Origin: Pseudomonas sp. RIT-PI-q | GTDB taxonomy: Bacteria > Pseudomonadota > Gammaproteobacteria > Pseudomonadales > Pseudomonadaceae | Direction: 5' to 3' | NCBI RefSeq assembly: GCF_001297125.1 | Contig: NZ_LHPC01000051.1 | Location: 1-64,000, forward strand | Length of the DNA: 64,000 nucleotides | Part shown: piece by piece, positions 16,145 to 23,293 of the stretch | Numbering within the stretch: the first letter of the stretch is position 1 | How the letters are laid out: each line of letters opens with the position of its first letter | The notes under the pieces: model-generated | What the model saw: only the letters and a program-made list of their open reading frames with translations | Databases searched by the model: none | Told to the model about the DNA's origin: nothing | Translations under genes and position numbers: made by a program

Positions 16145-16256
16145 AGACGGCAGAACAGTCACCCACGCCCCCAACTGGCGCACAAAAAGCGCACATCCAG
16201 CAGCGATCATCCCCGATACGACAGCTTTCAGCGCTTTACGACGCGCATTCCCAAAA

Positions 16257-16272
16257 TGGCACGCCCGCTGCA
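16257..16272 (+). promoter_or_regulatory. Sigma-54 (RpoN) promoter of the ethanolamine permease gene
   Basis: TGGCACGCCCGCTGCA matches the -24/-12 consensus TGGCACG-N4-TTGCA at all but one base. The invariant GG and GC are separated by exactly 10 bases. It ends 45 bases before the eat start codon. It implies an enhancer-binding activator, none of which is encoded close by. Confidence 0.7.
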
Positions 16273-16316
16273 CACGCCCTCCCCCGAGCTTTCCAAACCG
16301 TTCAGGGAGCAAACGC

Positions 16317-17681
16317 ATGAACACACAACTCAAACCCACGCTGGGTACGCTGCACCTGTGGGGCATTGCGGTCGGGCTGGTGATTTCCGGTGAATACTTC
16401 GGCTGGAGTTACGGCTGGGGCGTGGCCGGCACGCTCGGTTTTCTGGTGACGTCGTTTATGGTCGCCACGATGTACACCTGCTTCATCTTCAGTTTCACCG
16501 AGCTGACCACCGCGATTCCCCATGCCGGCGGTCCCTTTGCCTACAGCCGCCGCGCCTTTGGCGAGAAAGGCGGCTTGATCGCAGGTCTGGCGACCCTGAT
16601 CGAATTCGTCTTCGCCCCACCAGCGATTGCACTGGCCATCGGTGCCTACCTGAACGTGCAGTTTCCAGCGCTCGACCCCAAACACGCAGCGGTCGGCGCG
16701 TACATCGTGTTCATGGGCCTGAACATCCTCGGGGTGAAACTGGCGGCGACCTTCGAACTGGTGGTCTGTGTGCTGGCGGTTGCCGAGTTGTTGGTATTCA
16801 TGGGGGTGGTCGCCCCGGCGTTCAGCTTCAGCAACTTTGCCCTCAATGGCTGGGCCGGTTCCGACGTGTTCGGCGCGCCGGCGATTGCCGGGATGTTCGC
16901 GGCGATCCCGTTTGCCATCTGGTTCTTCCTGGCCATCGAAGGTGCAGCCATGGCGGCCGAAGAAGCCAAGGACCCGAAACGCACGATTCCCAAGGCCTAC
17001 ATCAGCGGCATCCTGACCCTGGTGGTGCTGGCGATGGGCGTGATGTTCTTTGCCGGTGGCGTCGGCGATTGGCGCACCCTGTCGAACATCAACGATCCGC
17101 TGCCGCAAGCCATGAAAACCGTGGTCGGCGAAAGCTCCGGCTGGTTGCACATGTTGGTGTGGATCGGTCTGTTCGGCCTGGTTGCGAGTTTCCACGGGAT
17201 CATCCTCGGCTACTCGCGGCAGTTCTTCGCCCTCGCGCGGGCCGGTTACCTGCCGGCATCCCTGGCCAAACTGTCGCGCTTCCAGACGCCGCACCGGGCA
17301 ATCATCGCCGGCGGAGTGATCGGCATCGCCGCCATCTACAGCGACGGCTTGATCAATCTGGGCGGGATGACGCTGACCGCGGCGATGATCACCATGGCGG
17401 TGTTCGGCGCGATCGTGATGTACATCATGAGCATGCTCAGCCTGTTCAAACTGCGTAAAACCGAACCGAACCTGGAACGCACCTTCCGCGCGCCGTGCTA
17501 TCCGTTGGTGCCGCTGATTGCGCTGGTGCTGGCGGTGGTCTGCCTGGTAGCCATGGCCTGGTTCAACACGTTGATCGGGGTGATCTTCCTCGGTTTCATG
17601 GCCGTCGGTTTCGTGTACTTCATGCTGACCGCGCAATTGCGTGCCGATGCGCCGGCGGATGCGATGTTGACCGGGCTCTGA
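16317..17681 (+). CDS. eat: Ethanolamine permease, APC superfamily
   Basis: A 454-residue transporter with about 12 membrane helices, of the amino acid-polyamine-organocation superfamily. The N-terminal block LHLWGIAVGLVISGEYFGWS and the following GWGVAGTLG are typical of the ethanolamine permease Eat. The ATG at 16317 has a GGGAG element 8 bases upstream; the open frame extends further but through REP sequence. It would import ethanolamine as carbon or nitrogen source. The ethanolamine ammonia-lyase genes eutBC, often near eat in Pseudomonas, are absent here. Confidence 0.88.
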   Translation: MNTQLKPTLGTLHLWGIAVGLVISGEYFGWSYGWGVAGTLGFLVTSFMVATMYTCFIFSFTELTTAIPHAGGPFAYSRRAFGEKGGLIAGLATLIEFVFAPPAIALAIGAYLNVQFPALDPKHAAVGAYIVFMGLNILGVKLAATFELVVCVLAVAELLVFMGVVAPAFSFSNFALNGWAGSDVFGAPAIAGMFAAIPFAIWFFLAIEGAAMAAEEAKDPKRTIPKAYISGILTLVVLAMGVMFFAGGVGDWRTLSNINDPLPQAMKTVVGESSGWLHMLVWIGLFGLVASFHGIILGYSRQFFALARAGYLPASLAKLSRFQTPHRAIIAGGVIGIAAIYSDGLINLGGMTLTAAMITMAVFGAIVMYIMSMLSLFKLRKTEPNLERTFRAPCYPLVPLIALVLAVVCLVAMAWFNTLIGVIFLGFMAVGFVYFMLTAQLRADAPADAMLTGL

Positions 17682-17705
17682 CAATAACCGCGAGAGCACA
17701 TCCCC

Positions 17706-17796
17706 TGTAGGAGCTGGCGAAGGCTGCGATCTTTTGATCTTTAACGATGCGACTTACGCCAAAGTCAAAAGATCGCAGCCTTCGGCAGCTCCTACA
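17706..17796. repeat. REPIN-like inverted repeat of a third class
   Basis: Thirty-two-base arms at 17706-17737 and 17765-17796 (GGAGCTGGCGAAGGCTGCGA core) are inverted copies differing at one position. Confidence 0.85.
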
Positions 17797-17923
17797 GGGA
17801 ATGTGCGAGGCAGGGGGGCGTAACAGGCATAGAATGGAACCACTGCGAAATCCAATCGCTCAAAGTGGTATGCACGATCGATTGGCGAAACCCGCCAATC
17901 GGCCTGCCCTCAAGGAGAGCCTT

Positions 17924-18091
17924 ATGCCCTGGTATGCCTGGTTGATTCTGGTCGTTGCAATCGGCTCGATCGTTGGCGGTTTGATGATGTTGCGTGACAC
18001 CGCCACCAAGGTCGATCTGACCGAAGAGCAACGTAAACGCGTCGCCGAACGCAATGCGGAAATGGATGCCAAGGAAGCTCAGGACCGCTAA
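17924..18091 (+). CDS. DUF2897 family small membrane protein
   Basis: A 55-residue protein with one N-terminal membrane helix (about 4-23, WYAWLILVVAIGSIVGGLMML) and a charged cytoplasmic tail rich in Lys, Glu and Arg. This layout and length match the DUF2897 family of Pseudomonas, whose function is unknown. GGAG lies about 8 bases before the ATG at 17924. It is flanked on both sides by inverted repeats. Confidence 0.7.
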   Translation: MPWYAWLILVVAIGSIVGGLMMLRDTATKVDLTEEQRKRVAERNAEMDAKEAQDR

Positions 18092-18125
18092 AACAACGCC
18101 GTTTGAACGGTGCCGAACGTCAATT

Positions 18126-18258
18126 TGTAGCAGCTGGCGAAGCCTGCGTTCGGCTGCGCAGCAGTCGTAAAGTCAGCGAATGCGGTGAATCAGGTAAACC
18201 GCGTTAACTGGATTTACGACTGCTGCGCAGCCGAACGCAGGCTTCGCCAGCTGCTACA
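18126..18258. repeat. Perfect 45-base inverted repeat (REPIN-like)
   Basis: Arms at 18126-18170 and 18214-18258 are exact reverse complements over 45 bases, with a 43-base spacer. It sits between two convergent genes and could also act as a transcription barrier. Confidence 0.9.
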
Positions 18259-18288
18259 GGTTGTGGGTGTTTCGAGGTCTTCTTGTCG

Positions 18289-19137
18289 TTATTCCCAATC
18301 CGCCTTGGCGATGTGCAAGCCATGCAGCCCTTTGTACGCTGCACGCTCAGGCTGGCTCCAGCCTTGGAGCAATGAATCCTCCAACCGATAAATCTCCACC
18401 CCGAGCGGTCGACACACGCTCAGCGGATCCTGCGCATCCGGCCCCCACATCGCCAGCGACAGATCGCCACCCGGGCAAGTGGACAGCGCGCACAACAAGT
18501 CGATCTCGGCAAAAAACTCCAGGTAGTCACCCTTCTGTGCCGGACAGGCTTTCATGAAGTACATATCGTCGTGGTTCAAGCCGGTGCACTGGAAAATGTT
18601 CAACACATCGTGCACGTCGAACTCGGTCAGGCCATGAGGCAACACTGCACGCGTCAGGTTCGAGTGACAGTGATGATGGAAATCTTCGCCGGTGAGCATT
18701 TTGTTCACATAGGGATCACAGCGCGTACCCAGCAAATCGTGCAACCGGCCGCCATGTTCGTCGATGCCGTAACCGGCCAGGCTGTCGTCGGTGATGGTCA
18801 CCAGCGGCCGCAGAAAAGGCAGGTTCGACCACAGCCGGTCATGGGTGCTGACATGCGCGCCCTGTAGCTGCCGGGTCCGCGCCGCCCATAAGCGTTCGCG
18901 CGGATCGTTGGCGTTCCAGACGTTGAAATCGCCGACTTGCGGGCCAACAGGCGTCGTGACCCTGAACACATGTCCGGCCGGCACTTTCCAGGCGCGACCG
19001 GTGCGGATCGGAACCTCGAAGGATTCGATCAGCGTACGCCCGTCCTTGGTGTCGCGGATCCGCTCATAGAACGCTTTGTCCACCTGCAAGGCCGAGCCTT
19101 TGCTGACTTGATAGGCCGCCGGATAGTCTTTGTACAT
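18289..19137 (-). CDS. DUF1989 (urea carboxylase-associated) family protein
   Basis: A 282-residue protein of the DUF1989 family, usually annotated urea carboxylase- or urea amidolyase-associated protein. Recognisable blocks are VGPQVGDFNVWNANDPRE, the His-rich GEDFHHHCHSNLTRA, and LSTCPGGDLS. The conserved His and Cys residues suggest a metal site. Urea carboxylase and the usual second DUF1989 paralogue are missing, so the link to urea here is only by family name. It follows a GntR regulator gene by 15 bases on the same strand and is probably its target. Confidence 0.8.
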   Translation of the reverse strand: MYKDYPAAYQVSKGSALQVDKAFYERIRDTKDGRTLIESFEVPIRTGRAWKVPAGHVFRVTTPVGPQVGDFNVWNANDPRERLWAARTRQLQGAHVSTHDRLWSNLPFLRPLVTITDDSLAGYGIDEHGGRLHDLLGTRCDPYVNKMLTGEDFHHHCHSNLTRAVLPHGLTEFDVHDVLNIFQCTGLNHDDMYFMKACPAQKGDYLEFFAEIDLLCALSTCPGGDLSLAMWGPDAQDPLSVCRPLGVEIYRLEDSLLQGWSQPERAAYKGLHGLHIAKADWE

Positions 19138-19152
19138 GGCACGAATCCTCGA

Positions 19153-19806
19153 TCAGTGATGGGAAATCGGAGCAAGCAACTGCAACAGGAGTTGTTCGGA
19201 ATCGTCGAGATACAGGCTCATGGCGTCTTCGGCCGCGGGTTTGTCGCCCTCGGCCAGCAAGTCGTGTATCTGCCGGTCGCGCGCAAGCCAGGGCGCCTGA
19301 AAGCTCGATTCGTCGGGCGCGCTGCAAAACACCAGGCGCAATTGCGCGACGACGTTGGTGAAGAACTCGTCGAACAGTGGGCTGCGCAGCAACCCGACGA
19401 TGTGTTGATGAAATGCCAGGCTGTGGGTGCCGACGGCGCGCCAGTCTTCGCGCTCCCGGGCCAGCTCCGTGGCCTCCAGGGATTCAAGCATTCGGTCGGA
19501 CTGATAGTCGCGCAGCGGCTGACTCGCGCTGATGGCCTGCAATTCAAGGGTGCGACGAACCTTGAATAGGTCCCGCACATCATCGACGCCCAGCCTGCGC
19601 ACCATCACGCCTTTGTTGCGCACATAACGTGTCAGTCCTTCCTGCCCCAAACGATGCAGCGCTTCGCGAATAGTGTTGCGGGAGGCGTTGTAGGCAGACA
19701 CCAGATCGTTTTCCACCAGCGCCATGCCGGGCAGCAAACGGCCGCCGATGATGTCAGCGCGCAACTCCAGTGTGATGTGGTCGGCCAGGGACAGTCCGCT
19801 GCTCAT
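19153..19806 (-). CDS. GntR-family regulator, FadR/FCD subfamily
   Basis: A 217-residue transcription factor. The N-terminal winged helix has the typical ASRNTIREALHRLGQEGLTRY motif at about residues 43-63. The C-terminal all-helical FCD effector domain covers about 85-210, with His residues (HSLAFHQHIV) that usually bind a metal. The ATG at 19806 is preferred to an upstream TTG because GAGG lies about 8 bases before it. It is the first gene of an operon with the DUF1989 gene and probably represses it; the effector is unknown. Confidence 0.88.
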   Translation of the reverse strand: MSSGLSLADHITLELRADIIGGRLLPGMALVENDLVSAYNASRNTIREALHRLGQEGLTRYVRNKGVMVRRLGVDDVRDLFKVRRTLELQAISASQPLRDYQSDRMLESLEATELAREREDWRAVGTHSLAFHQHIVGLLRSPLFDEFFTNVVAQLRLVFCSAPDESSFQAPWLARDRQIHDLLAEGDKPAAEDAMSLYLDDSEQLLLQLLAPISHH

Positions 19807-19821
19807 GCTTATTGCCTCGTG

Positions 19822-19834
19822 ATTGTTCAACAAT
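19822..19834. promoter_or_regulatory. Candidate operator of the GntR regulator
   Basis: The palindrome ATTGTTCAACAAT fits the FadR-subfamily operator pattern TNGT-N3-ACNA. It lies 15 bases upstream of the regulator's own start codon, as expected for autoregulation. Confidence 0.5.
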
Positions 19835-19933
19835 CGTTAGTCAACGAGTAATCACTATTCGTGCCACCTTACTGAATCGTTTACGACGGAGTTGGACGCA
19901 TCTGCATGCTTTTTAGAAGTAGAAGTACAGTCA

Positions 19934-19960
19934 CCATCTTACTTTCATTGGTTAAGATGG
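19934..19960. promoter_or_regulatory. Candidate operator of the TetR regulator
   Basis: A perfect 8-base inverted repeat, CCATCTTA and TAAGATGG with 11 bases between, sits 22 bases upstream of the TetR start. Size and position suit a TetR-family autoregulatory operator. Confidence 0.5.
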
Positions 19961-19982
19961 CGCATTGTTGCGGAGATTCGAC

Positions 19983-20540
19983 ATGCGTTACTCGCAGGAC
20001 CATAAAGCCCAGACTCACGAACGCATTATCAAGGAAGCTTCAGCGCGTTTTCGCCGCGATGGCATTGGCGCGACGGGCCTGCAACCGCTGATGAAAGCAC
20101 TGGGCTTGACGCACGGCGGCTTTTACTCGCATTTCAAATCCAAGGACGAACTGGTGGAAAAGGCCTTGCAAGCCGCCGGCGATGAAGTGGACGTGGTGTG
20201 TGCCGATCTGTTCGCCCAGGAACGTCCGCTCGAAGCGTTCATCGATACCTATTTGTCCGAATGGCACCAGACTTCACCGCATGAAGGTTGCCCATTGCTG
20301 ACCATGTCATCGGAACTCGGTATGCGCGGGCAGCCGAGCCCGACCACTGACGTGGTGCTCAACGCACGGCTCGAACAGGTGCGAGGCACCCTTGAAGGCG
20401 AGGACGCCGCCGACCGCAGCATCGTCATCATGTCGACGCTGGTCGGGGCGTTGCTGCTATCGCGCAGTGTCGAGAATCCTGAGCTGGCTCAGCGGATTCT
20501 CGATGTCACTCGCGAGTATCTCAAACAACCCCGCGATTAA
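19983..20540 (+). CDS. TetR-family transcriptional regulator
   Basis: A 185-residue repressor. The N-terminal helix-turn-helix includes GATGLQPLMKALGLTHGGFYSHFKSK, with the family's Gly-Phe-Tyr-x-His-Phe signature at about residues 42-47. The C-terminal ligand domain has Cys and His residues (PHEGCPLLTM). The ATG at 19983 is close to the family motif and follows GGAG. Its stop codon overlaps the stop of the convergent ketoacyl synthase gene within a TTAA. Targets are unknown; the SDR/ketoacyl synthase operon next door is a candidate. Confidence 0.9.
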   Translation: MRYSQDHKAQTHERIIKEASARFRRDGIGATGLQPLMKALGLTHGGFYSHFKSKDELVEKALQAAGDEVDVVCADLFAQERPLEAFIDTYLSEWHQTSPHEGCPLLTMSSELGMRGQPSPTTDVVLNARLEQVRGTLEGEDAADRSIVIMSTLVGALLLSRSVENPELAQRILDVTREYLKQPRD

Positions 20541-21811
20541 CCCTCCCAGCGCTTGAACAGCACGCTGGCGTTCACCCCGCCAAACCCGAAGCCGTTGGAT
20601 AACGCATACTCGATGGCCATCGGCCGCGCCTGACCGTGAACGATGTCCACGCCTTCGGCGGCAGGGTCCGGGTTATCGAAATTGAGGGTTGCCGGCACGA
20701 TCTGGTCGCGAATGGCCAACAACGTAAAGATCGCCTCGATCCCGCCTGCTGCACCAAGCAAATGCCCGGTAGCCGACTTGGTCGACGTCACCGCAATCTT
20801 GTTATCTGCGCCGAACAACGCCTTGATCGCCGCCAGTTCGCCCAGATCCCCAACCGGGGTCGACGTGGCATGAGCATTAAGATGCTGCACCTGCGCCGGC
20901 GAAACACCCGCCTGCGCCAAGGCCTGCGACATCGCCCGCCGCGCCCCGCTGCCATCCTCGGGACCCGCCGTCAGGTGATAGGCATCAGCGCTGGTGCCGT
21001 AGCCGACCAGTTCCGCCAAGGGTTGAGCGCCGCGAGCCAAGGCATGCTCCAGGGATTCAATCACCAGAAGCCCGGCGCCTTCGCCCATGACAAAACCACC
21101 GCGGCCACTGTCGACCGGCCGTGAAGCCCGTTCCGGAGTTTCGTGGTACCCGCTGGACAAGGCCCGTGCTGCGGCAACCCCGGCGAGGCTGACGCGATCG
21201 ATCGCCGCTTCTGCGCCGCCGCCCACTGCAATGGCCGCCTCACCACAACGAATCAGTCGCGCCGCGTCGCCAATCGCCTGCACGCCGGCCGCGCACGCCG
21301 TGACCGGCGCGCCCAATGGGCCTTTGAAACCGTGCTGGATCGACACATGACCCGCGGCGAGGTTGACCAGAAACGACGGAATAGTGAACGGTGACAAGCG
21401 TCGCGGCCCACGGCTGTCCGTGGTGCGCACCGCATCCGCAATCGCGCCGAAACCACCCACGCCAGAACCGATAATGGTTGCCGTGCGCTCTTGGGCATTG
21501 GCGTCCTGCGCCTGCCACCCGGCTTGCGCCAGCGCCTGCCGCGCCGCTTCCATGGCGAACATAATGAAACGGTCCATCCTCTTCTGCTCTTTGGGCGGCG
21601 GTGCCCGGTCCGGGTCAAAACCCGCCTCGGCATCGTCAGCCAGGGTTGGCACTGCGCCGCCGACTTTCGCCGGCAGATCGGCAACCACCTCGTCCGGCAA
21701 ATTGCGCAACCCGGAACGTCCGGCCAACAGGCGCTCCCAAACGGCTTCGACACCGCTACCCAGCGGAGACACCAGGCCCATGCCCGTTACAACCACTCGA
21801 CGATCACTCAT
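20537..21811 (-). CDS. Beta-ketoacyl-ACP synthase, FabF-like
   Basis: A 424-residue thiolase-fold condensing enzyme. The catalytic triad is complete: C173 in TACAAG, H314 in NAHATSTPVGD and H350 in GHLLGAAGG. It therefore should elongate acyl-ACP chains by two carbons. It is not in a fab cluster (no fabD, fabG, acpP nearby), so it is probably a second, specialised FabF. A short-chain dehydrogenase gene lies 32 bases upstream on the same strand and could be its partner reductase. Confidence 0.88.
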   Translation of the reverse strand: MSDRRVVVTGMGLVSPLGSGVEAVWERLLAGRSGLRNLPDEVVADLPAKVGGAVPTLADDAEAGFDPDRAPPPKEQKRMDRFIMFAMEAARQALAQAGWQAQDANAQERTATIIGSGVGGFGAIADAVRTTDSRGPRRLSPFTIPSFLVNLAAGHVSIQHGFKGPLGAPVTACAAGVQAIGDAARLIRCGEAAIAVGGGAEAAIDRVSLAGVAAARALSSGYHETPERASRPVDSGRGGFVMGEGAGLLVIESLEHALARGAQPLAELVGYGTSADAYHLTAGPEDGSGARRAMSQALAQAGVSPAQVQHLNAHATSTPVGDLGELAAIKALFGADNKIAVTSTKSATGHLLGAAGGIEAIFTLLAIRDQIVPATLNFDNPDPAAEGVDIVHGQARPMAIEYALSNGFGFGGVNASVLFKRWEG

Positions 21812-21843
21812 ACCGCAACTACCTCAAGCCGATTGATGACACC

Positions 21844-22638
21844 TCACTTGTAACGCGAGGCGGCCTTGCTTTTGGAAAGATTCGGCGCCATCACATGACG
21901 CGCCGCAACGAAAGCATCCCAGTCGGCGGCATCCGGCAACGAAGGAATGGTGACCAATTCCCCCTGGTCCAGACCGGCCAACGCCGCATCGACCATCTCC
22001 TCCGCTTCCATGACCATATCCGCCGGGATCTGGGTCGCATCGATACCGGAGCGTTCCCAGATTTCGGTGCGTGTTACGCCTGGCAACACCGCTTGGACCT
22101 TGACCCCTGTGCCATCCAGCTCAGCGTTCAACGATTGGGTCAGACTTAACACATAAGCCTTGCTCGCGGTGTACGTTGCATTGAAACGCTCAGGAAACAA
22201 CGCCACCACCGAAGCGATATTGATGATCGTACCCCGACCGGCCTTGGCGAAGCTGGCAGCCGCTGCCGAAGCCAACCGCGTGACCGTAGTGACGTTCAGT
22301 TGAATCAAGCGTTCCAGCTGATCCATGTCGGCATTGGCCAGCAAACCATCCGCCGCGACACCGGCGTTGTTCAGCAACAGGCTGATACTCGAATCACTGC
22401 GAAGGCGCTGCTCAAGCTTGAGCACATCATCCTTTTGCGTCAGGTCCGCCTTGAGCACTTCCACCTGAACACCATGCTCGGCGCGCAACTTGGTCGCCGC
22501 CGCTTCCAGTCGCTGCTCGTCGCGAGCAACCAGCAACACATCAAAACCACGCGCCGCCAACCGCTCAGCATAGATTGCGCCAATACCGGAAGAAGCACCG
22601 GTGACGAGGGCTGTACCTTGGGACTGAGTAGACGTCAT
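21844..22638 (-). CDS. Short-chain dehydrogenase/reductase
   Basis: A 264-residue classical SDR. The NAD(P)-binding motif TGASSGIG (residues 13-20), NNAG near 90, and catalytic S143, Y156 and K160 (YTASK) are all present. The substrate cannot be read from sequence. It is the first gene of an operon with the FabF-like synthase, so it might reduce a 3-ketoacyl product. Confidence 0.88.
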   Translation of the reverse strand: MTSTQSQGTALVTGASSGIGAIYAERLAARGFDVLLVARDEQRLEAAATKLRAEHGVQVEVLKADLTQKDDVLKLEQRLRSDSSISLLLNNAGVAADGLLANADMDQLERLIQLNVTTVTRLASAAAASFAKAGRGTIINIASVVALFPERFNATYTASKAYVLSLTQSLNAELDGTGVKVQAVLPGVTRTEIWERSGIDATQIPADMVMEAEEMVDAALAGLDQGELVTIPSLPDAADWDAFVAARHVMAPNLSKSKAASRYK

Positions 22639-22799
22639 GACTGTGCTCCTGGAAGTGCTTGAAGGAAAGACAAGCGCCTGAATCTCAGGACGCTTTGGCG
22701 GATGCTTGTTTTATTATAGGCATAATCAAAGGCTCATATGATAGTCGTAATTTTTCTAGTGGCGACGGAAGGCACAACCTCGCAGCGTGCTCCAGAATG

Positions 22800-22824
22800 A
22801 AAAAAGGCCGGTCAATGACCGGCC
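22800..22824 (-). terminator. Rho-independent terminator of comEA
   Basis: On the minus strand GGCCGGTCATTGACCGGCC is followed by six T. The stem has 8 base pairs. It begins about 20 bases after the comEA stop and marks the end of the O-antigen transcription direction. Confidence 0.85.
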
Positions 22825-22845
22825 CCTTGGCGTTGATCTACAAGC

Positions 22846-23181
22846 TTAGTTCACCTCTAGCTTCTCGCGATTCTTATCCAGAATGGCTTTACCGATCCCT
22901 TTCACTTCGAGCAGTTCGTCGAGGGACGCAAACGGCCCATTACTCTCACGATAGGCAACAATCGCCTTGGCTTTGGCCTCTCCCACACCCGACAACTCGC
23001 GCTGCAGGGTTGGCGCGTCGGCCTGATTCAGATCGACCTTGCCGGACTCTGTCTTGGGGGAAACTTCTTGCACGAGAGGGGCATTGCCAGTATCAGGCTT
23101 CGCTGCCGGTGCGGCGATTGCGCCGATAGAGGCGCTGGTGAGCAGGGCAAAAACCAGAGAGTAGAAATAGCCAGTACGCAT
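22846..23181 (-). CDS. ComEA-like helix-hairpin-helix DNA-binding protein
   Basis: A 111-residue secreted protein. It has a signal peptide (about 1-23, ending ASIGAIAAPA), a low-complexity linker, and a C-terminal ComEA-type pair of helix-hairpin-helix motifs (SGVGEAKAKAIVAYRE and EVKGIGKAILDKNREKL). ComEA binds DNA in the periplasm during natural transformation; in Pseudomonas this short form is always beside wbpM and its role in DNA uptake is unproven. It is followed by a strong terminator. Confidence 0.88.
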   Translation of the reverse strand: MRTGYFYSLVFALLTSASIGAIAAPAAKPDTGNAPLVQEVSPKTESGKVDLNQADAPTLQRELSGVGEAKAKAIVAYRESNGPFASLDELLEVKGIGKAILDKNREKLEVN

Positions 23182-23293
23182 AAATGACGCTCCATGAGAT
23201 CAATTGAGAAAGCAGCTTTTCCGAAGCTGCCTCCCAAACTTAGGCGATGTATGGAGCCTGTCAAAAATGTGTCCGTTACAGGATGTGAAACAA

